A stretch of DNA of 64,000 nucleotides from Marinobacter confluentis (lineage in GTDB: Bacteria > Pseudomonadota > Gammaproteobacteria > Pseudomonadales > Oleiphilaceae), in assembly GCF_004785685.1 (NCBI RefSeq), contig NZ_SRPF01000004.1, positions 62,001 through 126,000 of the forward strand. Direction: 5' to 3'. The notes under the pieces are model-generated. The model was not told the DNA's origin and did not search any database. It saw only the letters and a list, made by a program, of their open reading frames with translations. Below are positions 1-10,537 of the stretch, one piece after another (within the stretch, counting starts at the first letter, position 1; every line of letters begins with the position of its first letter). Position numbers and translations under genes: made by a program.

Positions 1-735
1 GCCCAGATTCATGGTGGGCACCTGCACCCGGAAATTCGGATTGCTGTACTGTTCCTGCCAGCCTTTTCGCAGCGCCAACAGGTGTCCAAGCGCCTCATGC
101 ATGCCTTCCATCGCATTGTTGCCCAATGCGGGGTCGGATGAATGCCCGGATTGCCCCTCGAACACAAGGCGCTCCATCATGATGCCTTTGTGCATGCGCA
201 CCGGCTTGAGCCCGGTCGGTTCGCCAATAACGGCATAGCGGGCCTTGGGCCGGCCGGCTTCCGCCAGGGCACGGGCGCCGTTCATGGAGCTTTCTTCATC
301 CGCCGTGGCCAAAATGATCAGCGGCTGTTTCAGGTCCTGACCAACGAAAGCTTTTGCTGCTTCGATGGCCAGCGGGAAGAAACCTTTCATGTCGCAGGTG
401 CCAAGACCATACCAGCGGTTATCCCGCTCGGTCAGGCTGAAAGGGTCGCTCTTCCAGCGTTTGTCATCAAAAGGCACGGTATCGGTGTGGCCAGACAGCA
501 CCAGGCCGCCGGGCCCGCGGCCGAGGGTGGCAATCATGTTGACCTTGCCGGGCATGCCGGGCACGTCCAGTATTTCCACCTCGAACCCCATGGGCTCAAG
601 CCATTCGGCCAGGGTGCGGACCACCGGTTCATTGCTGTGGTCCCACTCGGGCGAGGCGCTGCTGATGGACGGCTGGGCAATCAGTCGGGTCAGCATGTCC
701 CGGATACCGGGAAGATGTTCTGTGGATCCTGACAT
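1..735 (-). CDS. argE: Acetylornithine deacetylase, N-terminal 245 codons (runs off left edge)
   Basis: M20-family zinc peptidase that removes the acetyl group from N-acetylornithine to give ornithine in arginine synthesis. The reading frame opens with MSGSTEHLPG and carries the metal-site motif SGHTDTVPFD, a second metal/catalytic segment ATADEESS, and IGEPTGLKP typical of ArgE. The gene is cut by the window edge within VPTMNLG, so the C-terminal part of the protein is outside. It is the last visible member of a minus-strand run that includes argB, which fits a shared arginine role. The family assignment is strong; a succinyl-diaminopimelate desuccinylase (DapE) is the main alternative but fits the motifs and neighbours less well. 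Confidence 0.9.
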   Translation of the reverse strand, partial: MSGSTEHLPGIRDMLTRLIAQPSISSASPEWDHSNEPVVRTLAEWLEPMGFEVEILDVPGMPGKVNMIATLGRGPGGLVLSGHTDTVPFDDKRWKSDPFSLTERDNRWYGLGTCDMKGFFPLAIEAAKAFVGQDLKQPLIILATADEESSMNGARALAEAGRPKARYAVIGEPTGLKPVRMHKGIMMERLVFEGQSGHSSDPALGNNAMEGMHEALGHLLALRKGWQEQYSNPNFRVQVPTMNLG

Positions 736-777
736 TATAAAACGGACCTCCGCCCCTGGACGGAGCCAGGGAAAAAC

Positions 778-2001
778 TCAGGGATTCTGGCTGCGGCGCC
801 AGACTTCAAATGTTTCGATCAGGCGGATGGCAATCGGGTAGGCAACCTCACCGCCGCCCACCAGTCGCACAACCTCCATTCGGTCATCATTGATACCCGC
901 CAGACGACCTTCCACCACATTACCATTAGCCAGGGTGACTCTCACTGTCTGGCCGGTCAATTCGGCGGCATTGTCAGTTTCTGCAAGCTGCCAGCCCGCC
1001 TGCCCCGGTCCGGCGCCGTCTACAATTGGCTCCATGGCTTCGGTGGGAACGGCCTCCGGCTCAGGATCCGCCGCCGACAGATAAACATCCGGAACCCGTG
1101 AACCGTTGTAGGTCACGAAGGGTTCGGCGGCACCCACTGGCACACCCCATAGTGGCTGACCGGGGCTCAGTTCAAGCCCGAGTTCACCGCCTTCGGTCAG
1201 CCATTGACGATAAAGCGCAATCAGCTGATCACTGGGGGTGAACCCGCGAGCCGCCAGCGCCATTCTGAACGAGTCCATCACGGTACGGGTCCAGTCCGCC
1301 GTTTCCAGGCCGGCCTCCCGTGAACAGTAAGCAGATATCCGCCGCATCAGGCCGCCATCGCGAATGGTGACGGTCATCGGCTGAGTGCTTGAAGTCAAAA
1401 CCGCTTCCGGATCCAGCGGATTCAGCCGGGCTCCGGGCCAGTCGATTTCAACGCTGCCGGTCTCGATGGTTGTAATCTCAGCGTAAAGCGATTCCGGCTC
1501 CTGGCGAATCAGGACTTCCCCTGCGAGCCCCAGCACACCCAGGCGCAACAGGTCACCACTGCCCAGTTGCTGACGGTGATCAGGACCGCATACCGGGGCG
1601 AACAGCACCGGAGCCTCGGCTTCATCGGTCGCCGTGACCCAGTTCCTGAACAACGCATCATCCAGCGCCATGGACAGCTTTTCGCCTCGCAGGCGCCACT
1701 GGGAAGGCAGAGAGGATGGATCGAGCAACGCATTGACCAGGGCAACCGGTGAGCCGACCTCAAAGCTCAGACGCCCGATCCGCACAGGCTGGGACAGGCG
1801 GAAATCCTCATAGTGACCATCGATCAGAGTCAGGGAGCCCTCGAGGCCGGAACGGATACTGCCAGGGTCAATCACCCCGATGTCATCCACCGCCTGGTCA
1901 GCCTCAGACAGACGTTGGTCTGCCAGCCACCAGACCCCGCCTTTGAACGCCAGGTAGCCAGCCAGGGCCAGAAAAACCAACAGGGTCAGCAGGCGCTTCA
2001 T
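778..2001 (-). CDS. Membrane-anchored protein of unknown function between argB and argE
   Basis: I do not recognise a named family. The 407-residue product starts with a hydrophobic segment (about residues 4-22) without a convincing signal-peptidase site, so it is probably anchored in the inner membrane with the rest in the periplasm. The middle is beta-rich with alternating polar and apolar residues, loosely recalling AsmA/DUF945-type proteins. The C-terminal 60 residues (TVRVTLANGNVVEGRLAGIN and onward) look like a small beta-barrel of the SH3/Sm-like kind. AAGGA lies 9 bases before the ATG. It sits 35 bp from argB and 42 bp from argE on the same strand, so co-transcription is likely, but nothing in it suggests an arginine enzyme. 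Confidence 0.75.
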   Translation of the reverse strand: MKRLLTLLVFLALAGYLAFKGGVWWLADQRLSEADQAVDDIGVIDPGSIRSGLEGSLTLIDGHYEDFRLSQPVRIGRLSFEVGSPVALVNALLDPSSLPSQWRLRGEKLSMALDDALFRNWVTATDEAEAPVLFAPVCGPDHRQQLGSGDLLRLGVLGLAGEVLIRQEPESLYAEITTIETGSVEIDWPGARLNPLDPEAVLTSSTQPMTVTIRDGGLMRRISAYCSREAGLETADWTRTVMDSFRMALAARGFTPSDQLIALYRQWLTEGGELGLELSPGQPLWGVPVGAAEPFVTYNGSRVPDVYLSAADPEPEAVPTEAMEPIVDGAGPGQAGWQLAETDNAAELTGQTVRVTLANGNVVEGRLAGINDDRMEVVRLVGGGEVAYPIAIRLIETFEVWRRSQNP

Positions 2002-2036
2002 GGTTCAGTCCTTATTCAGCCGGACAGTATCCGGCA

Positions 2037-2933
<897 letters not shown>

Positions 2934-2965
2934 TCAAGTTGTCCTGAATAATAAGTTAAACGTGT

Positions 2966-5608
2966 TCAGAAATCTGCCACCAGGTCTGGTGCTGCCCGGG
3001 TCAGTTGCTCCCGAAAGACGGCTTTGATCCGCTCCAGAGCCTCTTCGGTCTCGGCCTCGAAGCGAAGCACCAGAACCGGGGTGGTGTTGGACGCCCGGCA
3101 AAGCCCCCAGCCGTCAGAGAATTCCACGCGGATACCGTCAATCGTGCTGACGCTGCCATCCCCGAAGTCGCCTTTCTGCCCCAGCTGTTCGATGATTCCG
3201 AATTTGGTCTCATCCGTCACCGCAACGTTCAGCTCCGGAGTGCTGATATCTTCCGGGAACTCCTCAAATACTTCGTTGCTGTCGCGATCTTCAATGCCGA
3301 GGATTTCCAGCAGGCGCGCGGCGGCATAAAGGCCGTCATCAAAACCCAGCCAACGTTCACCAAAGAAGATATGACCACTCATTTCACCGGCCAGCAGGGC
3401 ACCGGTCTCCTTCATCTTGGCCTTCATCAGCGAATGCCCGGTTTTCCACATGATCGGCCGGCCGCCGGCTTCAGTGATGACACCGGCCAGGCGACGGCTG
3501 CATTTGACGTCGTAAAGCACGTCTGCACCGGGGTTGCGGGAAACAACGTCACGGGCAAACAGCATCATAAGGCGGTCCGGCCAGATAATCTTGCCGGTGT
3601 TGGTGACCACACCCAGACGGTCGCCGTCACCATCGAACGCCAGCCCCAGATCGGCTTTTTCCGACTTCACGGCAGCGATCAGGTCTTTCAGATTTTCCGG
3701 TTTACCAGGATCCGGGTGATGGTTGGGGAAGTTGCCGTCCACCTCGCAATACAGCGGCACCACTTCGCAGCCCAGCTCTTCCACCAGCACTGGTGCCAGT
3801 TCACCAGCGATGCCATTACCGGCGTCCAGCACCACCTTGAGCGGTGCCGCAACAGCGATATCCCCGACAATACGGTCCAGGTAGGCCCGGCGAACGTCAT
3901 CCGAGGACTGGCTGCCCTGGCCGCTGACAAAGTCGCCGGTCTGAATTCGCTGGAACAGTCGCTGAATAGCTTCTCCCGACAGGGTTTCGCCGGCCAGCAT
4001 GATCTTGAGACCGTTGTAATTGGCCGGGTTATGGCTTCCAGTCACCATCACACCGGATCCGGTGCCCAGTTCGTGAGTGGCGAAGTAAAGCACTGGCGTT
4101 GGCACTGCCCCGACGTTGATGACATCGCAGCCTGCGGCCATAATGCCGCTGCCGAGCGCGTCCGCCAGCTCAGGACTGGAATGACGGCCGTCATAACCGA
4201 TACAAAGGCTTTTCACACCGCGCTCGATGGCTTCGCTGCCAACAGAGCGACCAATCACGCGCACAATGTCGGCGGTCAGGGTCTCGCCAACAATGCCGCG
4301 GATATCGTAGGCGCGGAAAATGCTGTCCGAGATTTCAACATCCGGCAAGGCCACCTCTTCGACCCTGGGCGAGTCGTCCGGGAAATCGGAACCGCCAAAG
4401 CCAAGGACATCGTCATCGCCATCCAGCATGTCGATGTCGAGCATGTCCTTTTCTTCAAACAGCGGCTCATCACCGGGCTCTGACGCGGCCCCGGCCGGAG
4501 CCGCCTTCTTTTTCGGCCGGGCTGACTCAGCCTGTTTGGCCACCCGTTTATCAACCATCTGGGCAAGCCTGGACAACACTTCGGCGGTGGACGCAACCGT
4601 GTCCCACCTGAATGCTGGTGGTTTGACCCTCTCACCGGCAAATGCCTTGTGGGCCCACTGGATCAGAACTGTTACTTCCTGGCGAATGTTACGCTGGGCT
4701 CCGCCAAGCATCACCCAGACCAGTATTGCCGCCAGCAATGCCGGCACAATGACCAGGGCCGCGACGACGATCAGGCTGACCAGCGGCGTTGGCGCCGTTG
4801 CTGGAAGGAACCTAAGTTTCCAGTCCGGGTTAAGCAGGTCGCGCTCAACCGCAACTCCTTCGCCACTCATATTGCTGGCATTGCTGGCGATCACCCGTTC
4901 TGCCCCGTTCGCTGTCTGGACAATTTCAAACCGCCCGCTCAGCTCGCTGTTCAGGCCGGACAGCAAAGGCTTCAGCCCCGAAGCGTCAAACACCGCCAGT
5001 ATACTGCCTACCACAGCGTTGCCCGTAGTACGGCGGATGGGCGCTGCCATCTGGAGGTACCAACTGCCATCCCGGGGGAAGGCATCCGGATACAGCGGTC
5101 GGCCTGTTTCAGCCCGTCGAGCCAGGTCCAGCCCGGCAAAGCCCAGGGTTGTCTCATCGGACGTGCGGGGGATATTACCGTAGGGGAAAAGGTATACCGC
5201 TTCGACATCTGGCAGGGTGGCTGTCAGCGTAGCCATTGCTGCGGGCAGTGACCCTTCACCCTCAAGCGCTTCGCGAACATAGTCCTGAGTGCCTAACCCG
5301 GCCACAACGGACTGCAGCAGGGCCAGTTGCTGGTTAACCTGGGCCGCCGCCGTATCAGCAGCGACAGCAGCCTGCATCTGGTGGCGTCGGGACTCGGCCG
5401 GCACAAACACCAGAAAATACACCAGCGCCGCGGAAACCACACCGGCCAGGAACACCACCAGGGATTGTTTGAGCGCAACCGAAGTCAGCCTTTTATAGTC
5501 AGGGTTAGCTGCCGATTTTCCGGACCTGGCCTTTGTTTTTGCCGGTTTGGCGTCTGCTGTGGAGCCAGCGACTTCGTCATCCGTCTTTTTCTTTTTGCCA
5601 AGCTTCAT
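2966..5608 (-). CDS. algC: Bifunctional phosphomannomutase/phosphoglucomutase, long membrane-anchored form
   Basis: Interconverts mannose- or glucose-6-phosphate and the 1-phosphates for exopolysaccharide, LPS and related sugar pathways. The 880 residues are nearly twice the classical 460-residue AlgC. Seen: a Lys-rich cytosolic tail, TM1 (about 48-69), a periplasmic sensor-like domain (about 75-272), TM2 (about 274-300), a charged linker with an acidic repeat near 388-400, and the phosphohexomutase from about residue 429. The catalytic Ser is in TGSHNP (Ser525), the Mg loop is DGDGDR, and the substrate loop is GEMSGH. Longer AlgC forms are also known in Pseudomonas. The anchor implies membrane-tethered catalysis, possibly responsive to a periplasmic signal; that last point is inference. 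Confidence 0.95.
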   Translation of the reverse strand: MKLGKKKKTDDEVAGSTADAKPAKTKARSGKSAANPDYKRLTSVALKQSLVVFLAGVVSAALVYFLVFVPAESRRHQMQAAVAADTAAAQVNQQLALLQSVVAGLGTQDYVREALEGEGSLPAAMATLTATLPDVEAVYLFPYGNIPRTSDETTLGFAGLDLARRAETGRPLYPDAFPRDGSWYLQMAAPIRRTTGNAVVGSILAVFDASGLKPLLSGLNSELSGRFEIVQTANGAERVIASNASNMSGEGVAVERDLLNPDWKLRFLPATAPTPLVSLIVVAALVIVPALLAAILVWVMLGGAQRNIRQEVTVLIQWAHKAFAGERVKPPAFRWDTVASTAEVLSRLAQMVDKRVAKQAESARPKKKAAPAGAASEPGDEPLFEEKDMLDIDMLDGDDDVLGFGGSDFPDDSPRVEEVALPDVEISDSIFRAYDIRGIVGETLTADIVRVIGRSVGSEAIERGVKSLCIGYDGRHSSPELADALGSGIMAAGCDVINVGAVPTPVLYFATHELGTGSGVMVTGSHNPANYNGLKIMLAGETLSGEAIQRLFQRIQTGDFVSGQGSQSSDDVRRAYLDRIVGDIAVAAPLKVVLDAGNGIAGELAPVLVEELGCEVVPLYCEVDGNFPNHHPDPGKPENLKDLIAAVKSEKADLGLAFDGDGDRLGVVTNTGKIIWPDRLMMLFARDVVSRNPGADVLYDVKCSRRLAGVITEAGGRPIMWKTGHSLMKAKMKETGALLAGEMSGHIFFGERWLGFDDGLYAAARLLEILGIEDRDSNEVFEEFPEDISTPELNVAVTDETKFGIIEQLGQKGDFGDGSVSTIDGIRVEFSDGWGLCRASNTTPVLVLRFEAETEEALERIKAVFREQLTRAAPDLVADF

Positions 5609-5760
5609 AGTCCATCCTGCTGATACAAGCGTCCGGATTTATTGGTAATCATGAAAATTCTGGCGCGTTCGGGAACCTTCCGATGAGTATAGACCCTTCC
5701 CGCTGTTCTGCAGGGTCCAGGCCACTGACTGGAGCCCCTACCAGAGAAAGACCCGGCGAC

Positions 5761-6222
5761 TCAGTGGCTGCCGGTGGAACCGAAACCGCCTTCCCCGCGC
5801 TTGCTCTGATCAAAGGCAGACACCACCTCAAACTCCGCCTGCACCACCGGCACCAGAACCAGTTGGGCGATGCGCTCGCCCACTTCCACGGTGAATTCAG
5901 TGCTGCCCCGGTTCCAGCAGGACACCATCAGTTCACCCTGATAATCCGAATCGATCAGGCCGACCAGGTTACCAAGCACAATGCCGTGTTTGTGGCCGAG
6001 CCCGCTGCGGGGCAGAATCATCGCAGCCAGCGAAGGGTCAGCAATGTGAATCGACAGCCCGGTTTTAATCAGCTCTGTCTGCCCTGGCTTCAGCGTCAGC
6101 GGGGCGTCCAGACAGGCCCGCAGGTCCAGGCCCGCAGAGCCCTCAGTGGCGTATTCAGGGAAAGGCACGCTGTGTCCGATCCGGTCATCAAGGATACGGA
6201 CCTGGAAGGTCTGTCTTGTCAT
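5761..6222 (-). CDS. dut: dUTP diphosphatase (dUTPase)
   Basis: Hydrolyses dUTP to dUMP and pyrophosphate, keeping uracil out of DNA and feeding dTMP synthesis; a homotrimer in the cytosol. All five dUTPase motifs can be read in the 153 residues, including the [10 protein letters not shown] phosphate motif, the uracil-pocket hairpin [22 protein letters not shown] and the C-terminal [10 protein letters not shown] tail that closes on the substrate. The start overlaps the coaBC stop as ATGA, indicating translational coupling. This coaBC-dut-algC order is the one seen in Pseudomonas. Confidence 0.97.
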   Translation of the reverse strand: MTRQTFQVRILDDRIGHSVPFPEYATEGSAGLDLRACLDAPLTLKPGQTELIKTGLSIHIADPSLAAMILPRSGLGHKHGIVLGNLVGLIDSDYQGELMVSCWNRGSTEFTVEVGERIAQLVLVPVVQAEFEVVSAFDQSKRGEGGFGSTGSH

Positions 6223-7430
6223 CTGGCTTCCTTGTTCGTCAGTTGGTCAGCAATCAGCGCAATCAGTCGCCGGGACAACCTGGCTTTGGTATCTGGCCCG
6301 ATATTCTCGCGACCGCCGGCCCAGAACACGGTGACAGCGTTATCCTCACTGTTGAAGCCCAGCCCCGGCACGGACACATCGTTGGCCACGATCATGTCCA
6401 GTTTCTTGCGGGACATCTTGTCCAGGGCATAGTGCTCAACGTCGCGGGTTTCGGCCGCGAAGCCCACGGTAAAAGGCGCGTCCTTCCTGGCCGCAATGGT
6501 GGCCAGGGTATCGGGATTGCGCACCAGCGCCACATTCATCGCATCACTGGTTTTCTTGATCTTGTCGCCGGCGCAGCTATCCGGGCGATAATCGGCAACC
6601 GCCGCAGTTGCGATAAACAGGTCGCACCCCTCGTCAACAGCATGGCCGGATGCCTCCAGCATATCCCTGGCCGTGGTCACAAAACGGCGTTCAACTCCGG
6701 CGGGCGCATCCAGCACAACCGGGCCACTGACCAGAACAACCTCTGCCCCTGCTTCCCGGGCGGCCGCTGCCAGGGCATAACCCATCTTGCCGGAACTGTG
6801 ATTGCTGATATAACGCACCGGGTCGATCGGCTCCCGGGTTGGGCCTGCGGTGATCACCACGCGCTTCCCGGCAAGGGCTTTGCCGGCGCCTTCCGGCTCC
6901 GCAAGGATCCGTTCAAACAGGGCTGCAGGCTCCAGCATCCGACCCGGGCCAACGTCGCCACAGGCCTGGGAGCCCTGATCAGGGCCCCAGAGCGTGATCT
7001 GCGGGTCTGCTTCCAGGAGGCCGGTATTGCGACGGGTCCGATGGTTGCTCCACATGGCCTGGTTCATCGCAGGCGCCAGTGCGATGGGTGCTTCAGTGGC
7101 GCAGCAGAGCGTCGTCAGCAGATCGTCGGCCATGCCGTTAGCGAGCCGCGCCATAAAATCCGCCGACGCCGGCGCCACTACAATCAGGTCTGCCCATTTG
7201 GCCAGCTCAATATGGCCCATGCCGGCCTCCGCTTCCGGGTCCAGCAGGGACGTTCGCACCGGCTCACCGCTGAGGGCCTGAAAGGTCAGCGGGGTCATGA
7301 AAGCCTCGGCACCGTGGGTCATCACCACCCTCACCTCGCGCCCGGACTTTTTCAGCAGGCGCACGAGCTCCGCGCTCTTGTAGGCTGCGATGCCTCCGGT
7401 TACCCCCAGCAGAATTCGATGAGCGGCCAT
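6219..7430 (-). CDS. coaBC: Bifunctional phosphopantothenoylcysteine decarboxylase / phosphopantothenate-cysteine ligase
   Basis: Carries out two consecutive steps of coenzyme A synthesis: CTP-dependent joining of cysteine to 4'-phosphopantothenate, then FMN-dependent decarboxylation to 4'-phosphopantetheine. The N-terminal CoaC flavoprotein (about 1-180) has [14 protein letters not shown] and the substrate motif PAMNQAMW; the C-terminal CoaB part (about 190-403) has [14 protein letters not shown] followed by SSGKMG and the [15 protein letters not shown] region. Length of 403 is standard. First gene of the leftward run, transcribed divergently from radC across a 147-bp gap. Confidence 0.97.
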   Translation of the reverse strand: MAAHRILLGVTGGIAAYKSAELVRLLKKSGREVRVVMTHGAEAFMTPLTFQALSGEPVRTSLLDPEAEAGMGHIELAKWADLIVVAPASADFMARLANGMADDLLTTLCCATEAPIALAPAMNQAMWSNHRTRRNTGLLEADPQITLWGPDQGSQACGDVGPGRMLEPAALFERILAEPEGAGKALAGKRVVITAGPTREPIDPVRYISNHSSGKMGYALAAAAREAGAEVVLVSGPVVLDAPAGVERRFVTTARDMLEASGHAVDEGCDLFIATAAVADYRPDSCAGDKIKKTSDAMNVALVRNPDTLATIAARKDAPFTVGFAAETRDVEHYALDKMSRKKLDMIVANDVSVPGLGFNSEDNAVTVFWAGGRENIGPDTKARLSRRLIALIADQLTNKEAR

Positions 7431-7577
7431 AGCGGCTCCATGTACGTCATATAAATGAAAGGCTTATAAGATAGCACGTCCAGGCGCTTCGGACAGCCTG
7501 CGGCACGTGGTAAACTCTCGTGTTAAAGGGTTTCCTAAACCGCACAGGACGTGCAGACCAGACGAAAGGAATCGACC

Positions 7578-8252
7578 ATGCCAAACCCCGATTGGCCAGA
7601 GGACGAGCGGCCGCGCGAGCGGCTGCTTTGCCACGGCGCCGGCAGCCTGTCAGACGCAGAACTGCTGGCCATCTTTCTGCGTACAGGCACTGCCGGAATG
7701 CCAGTGATGGCACTGGCCAGATACCTGATTGACGAATTTTCCGGATTGCGGGGGCTGATGACTGCTTCCCAGCGACAGTTCTGCGCCGTTAAAGGGCTGG
7801 GCAACGCCAAGTACGCCCAGGTGCAGGCCGCCATGGAAATGGCCCGCCGGGTGATGGACGAGCCCCTGCGCCAGGGTGACCCGCTGCGGTCTCCGGAAGA
7901 CACCCGCCGGTTTCTCAGCAGCCGGCTGGGCACTTACCCGCACGAGGTGTTTTCCGGGCTGTTTCTGGACAACAGGCACCGGGTTATCCGCTATCAGGAA
8001 CTGTTTCGTGGGACCATCGATGGCGCGGCCGTCTACCCTCGGGAAGTGCTACGCCAGGCGCTGGAGGTCAATGCGGCAGCCGTTATTTTTGCCCACAATC
8101 ACCCTTCCGGTGTTGCGGAACCCAGTCAGGCCGACGTTTCGCTGACACGCAGGCTCAAGAATGCGCTGGAACTTGTGGATATCAGGGTTCTTGACCATAT
8201 GGTTGTTGGCCACGGTGAGGTAGTATCCCTGGCTGAACGAGGACTGATGTAA
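7578..8252 (+). CDS. radC: RadC-family JAB/MPN-domain protein
   Basis: UPF0758/RadC protein of 224 residues. An N-terminal helix-hairpin-helix-like part ([25 protein letters not shown]) precedes a JAMM metalloprotease-like domain with the full metal motif in [15 protein letters not shown]. The biochemical role is not settled; the historical link to DNA repair has been disputed, so the function is left open. The start at [10 protein letters not shown] is chosen because AAAGGA lies 7 bases upstream; an earlier in-frame start would bury that site. Position between coaBC and rpmB matches many gammaproteobacteria. Confidence 0.93.
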   Translation: MPNPDWPEDERPRERLLCHGAGSLSDAELLAIFLRTGTAGMPVMALARYLIDEFSGLRGLMTASQRQFCAVKGLGNAKYAQVQAAMEMARRVMDEPLRQGDPLRSPEDTRRFLSSRLGTYPHEVFSGLFLDNRHRVIRYQELFRGTIDGAAVYPREVLRQALEVNAAAVIFAHNHPSGVAEPSQADVSLTRRLKNALELVDIRVLDHMVVGHGEVVSLAERGLM

Positions 8253-8300
8253 GGTCCGGGCCGCGAAGCCTCGAATACTGGCCAAAATCCCAACAATTTT

Positions 8301-8329
8301 TTGCGTTAGGCGGGCAGTTCTGGTATAAA
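8301..8329 (+). promoter_or_regulatory. Sigma-70-type promoter for rpmB-rpmG
   Basis: TTGCGT (8301-8306) and TATAAA (8324-8329) are separated by exactly 17 bp, upstream of a roughly 130-nt leader to rpmB. It fits the need for strong constitutive expression of ribosomal proteins. The assignment is by match to consensus only. Confidence 0.6.
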
Positions 8330-8465
8330 AGCGTCCCTTTCTGGCGGCGTCTGGCGAGCAGCGTGCATTTTCGAGCGCAAGTTCTAGCACGAGCAAAACA
8401 CCAGAAACGCGAACGATCGAATTTAAAACGTATTTTCAGGACCCTAGCTCAGGTCGGAGGCAAGT

Positions 8466-8702
8466 ATGTCCAGAGTCTGTCAGGTTACCGGTAAGCGGCC
8501 GGTATCCGGTAACAACGTTTCTCACGCGATGAACCATTCACGTCGTCGTTTCCTGCCCAACCTGCAGAACCATCGTTTCTGGGTTGAGTCTGAGAAGCGT
8601 TTCGTAAGGCTGCGCGTATCCACCAAGGGTATGCGTGTAATTGACAAAAAAGGCATTGACGCTGTGCTGGCCGATCTTCGTGCCCGCGGCGAGAAATTCT
8701 AA
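8466..8702 (+). CDS. rpmB: 50S ribosomal protein L28
   Basis: Large-subunit protein of 78 residues with the family opening [12 protein letters not shown], followed by [18 protein letters not shown] and the C-terminal [16 protein letters not shown]. The ribosome binding site CGGAGG stands 7 bases before the ATG. It shares an operon with rpmG, whose start is 11 bp beyond the stop codon. Confidence 0.98.
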   Translation: MSRVCQVTGKRPVSGNNVSHAMNHSRRRFLPNLQNHRFWVESEKRFVRLRVSTKGMRVIDKKGIDAVLADLRARGEKF

Positions 8703-8713
8703 GGAGCCGCATC

Positions 8714-8869
8714 ATGCGCGAAAAAATCAAGCTGGTTTCATCAGCAGGTACTGGTCACTTCTACACGACCAACAAGAACAAGCGTAACACCCCGGAAAAA
8801 ATCGAGATCAAAAAGTACGATCCGGTTGTCCGTAAGCACGTTGCGTACAAGGAAGCCAAGATCAAGTAA
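8714..8869 (+). CDS. rpmG: 50S ribosomal protein L33
   Basis: Short gene of 51 codons. The product begins [20 protein letters not shown] and ends KEAKIK, very close to E. coli L33. It has no cysteines, so it is the zinc-free (C-minus) form rather than the CxxC ribbon form. AAGGAG lies 8 bases upstream of the ATG. A strong terminator follows 19 bp after the stop. Confidence 0.97.
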   Translation: MREKIKLVSSAGTGHFYTTNKNKRNTPEKIEIKKYDPVVRKHVAYKEAKIK

Positions 8870-8888
8870 ATCTGATCCGGTGACTTTT

Positions 8889-8919
8889 AAAAAAACCTGG
8901 CCGAGCGCCGGGTTTTTTT
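8889..8919. terminator. Bidirectional Rho-independent terminator after rpmG
   Basis: An A-run, a 6-bp GC-rich stem with one G-U wobble (ACCTGGC and GCCGGGT arms), the loop CGAG, then a run of seven T. The symmetrical A and T runs allow it to end both the rpmB-rpmG transcript and the oppositely oriented gene that ends at 8944. Confidence 0.85.
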
Positions 8920-8943
8920 ATGGGCCAGTCACAAGAAAAAGTG

Positions 8944-9852
8944 TCAGAAAGTGCTGACATAACCTTTGGGCAAGGCAATGTCCATGGCCACCGGAAGATG
9001 ATCGGACACCGGAAAGCTGACCACTTCCGAGCGGCGGATTTCCAGGCTGGGACTGACCAGAATGTGGTCCAGCGCCCGTTCTGGCCGCCAACTGGGAAAA
9101 CTGTGGGCGGTGTCTGGCAGCGGTACCAGATTGGCGTGTTTCAATGGCGTGTTGCTGAGCAACTGTTCGGCGTGATTGTTCAGGTCGCCCATAAGCACCA
9201 CGTGCTGGTAGTCCGCAATCAGATCACGGATAAACCCCAGCTGCTTTTGCTGCGCAGCCTTGCTGAGCGACAGATGAAGCATCACCAGAACCAGCGGGTC
9301 ATCTTCCGAACCGTAACGGGCCACGATGGCGCCCCGCCCCGGAATCAACCCCGGCAGCTTGTGCTCTTCCACGCCCAGGGGGCGATACCGGCTTAACAGA
9401 CCGTTGCTGTGCTGGGCAAGCTGCCCAAGATTCCGGTTCAGTTGCTGGTACCAGTAGGGAATTCCTGCCGCCTCGGCCAGATACTGAACCTGATTGATAT
9501 ACCCGCTGCGCAGGCTGCCGCCATCACACTCCTGCAGGGCAACGACATCGTAGTTGCGCAACAGGGCCGCAATGCGGTCGAGGTTTTCAATGCGTTTGCG
9601 ATGGGGCAGCAGATGCTGCCAACTGCGAGTCAGGTAGTGACGGTAGGACGCAGTGTTGATGCCAACCTGAATATTGAAGGTCAGCAGCCGGATGTGGCGG
9701 TGGGGCTCAAAATCCGGCACATGATCGTCACCAGAGCAGCTCCCCCGCACCTGATTGACGGGCTTCAGAATCTGATCCAGCTGCTTCCTGATCCGTCGGT
9801 ACATATGGGTAGCCACTCTGGCACTGAAGGCGTGTTTATCGCTCCTGCTCAA
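8944..9852 (-). CDS. Endonuclease/exonuclease/phosphatase (EEP) family protein
   Basis: A 302-residue Mg-dependent hydrolase of the EEP fold. Readable motifs: LLTFNIQVG (Asn of the active site), VVALQECDGG (metal-binding Glu), LVMLHLSL, VLMGDLNNH (Asp/Asn pair), RALDHILVSP and the terminal SDHLPV catalytic Asp-His. There is no signal peptide, so it should be cytosolic. Substrate cannot be told from sequence: relatives cleave DNA abasic sites, RNA, inositol phosphates or sphingomyelin. Its start overlaps the end of dsbA by 17 bp on the same strand, so the two are translationally linked. Confidence 0.9.
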   Translation of the reverse strand: MSRSDKHAFSARVATHMYRRIRKQLDQILKPVNQVRGSCSGDDHVPDFEPHRHIRLLTFNIQVGINTASYRHYLTRSWQHLLPHRKRIENLDRIAALLRNYDVVALQECDGGSLRSGYINQVQYLAEAAGIPYWYQQLNRNLGQLAQHSNGLLSRYRPLGVEEHKLPGLIPGRGAIVARYGSEDDPLVLVMLHLSLSKAAQQKQLGFIRDLIADYQHVVLMGDLNNHAEQLLSNTPLKHANLVPLPDTAHSFPSWRPERALDHILVSPSLEIRRSEVVSFPVSDHLPVAMDIALPKGYVSTF

Positions 9853-10450
9853 CCAGGTAGTTCACTACATCAAGAACGGCCTCATGGCTGCCCGCCATAC
9901 TTGCCGTGACCCGGTATTTACCGGCCACCAGCACAGTCGGGGTACCGGTTACGCGGGCACCGCGAATCTTGGATTGAGCCTGCTGCATGCGGGCGTTCAC
10001 GCCAAAACTGTTGTAGTTCTTGAGGAAGGCCTCACCGTCCACATCGTATTGCGCCACAAAGTCGGCCAGCGCCTCTCCCGAATTGAGCGGGCGACGCTCG
10101 CCGGCCAGGGCTTCAAACAGGGCATCGTGAACCTTGTCCAGCTCGCCCATTGCCTCAAGCGCATAAAATGCCCGGGCATGGGGCTCCCAGGACTTGCCAA
10201 GCGCCGCCGGTATCTTCACATAGTTGACGTCATCCGGCTTGTTCTCAGCCCAGTTTTCGATCAGCGGCTTGAACTCGTAACAGTGAGGGCAGCCGTACCA
10301 GAACACCTCCGCCACCTCGATGCCGGTGTCACTGGCCGTTCTTACCGGCACGTCCAGGGCCACATAGTGGCGCCCCTCTTCATAGGACTGGGCGTTGGCC
10401 TGAGCCATAAACACCAGTGTCAGCAACGACAGGGCGAGCGTACGTATCAT
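9836..10450 (-). CDS. dsbA: Periplasmic thiol:disulfide interchange protein DsbA
   Basis: Introduces disulfides into exported proteins. The 204 residues comprise a signal peptide (about 1-20, ending AQANAQ), a thioredoxin fold with the redox pair CPHC in FWYGCPHCYEF, the inserted helical domain, and the cis-Pro loop in GTPTVLVAG. CPHC is the classical DsbA active site. In Pseudomonas this gene is directly followed by cytochrome c4; here the 10.5-24.9 kb block stands between the two. Confidence 0.95.
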   Translation of the reverse strand: MIRTLALSLLTLVFMAQANAQSYEEGRHYVALDVPVRTASDTGIEVAEVFWYGCPHCYEFKPLIENWAENKPDDVNYVKIPAALGKSWEPHARAFYALEAMGELDKVHDALFEALAGERRPLNSGEALADFVAQYDVDGEAFLKNYNSFGVNARMQQAQSKIRGARVTGTPTVLVAGKYRVTASMAGSHEAVLDVVNYLVEQER

Positions 10451-10537
10451 GCAGGAACTCCAGTTTTTATCAGAATGATTGCAGGGATTATGACTTACCG
10501 GTGGCAGAAAGTTCCACCATCCCGTGTTACAGGCTGG

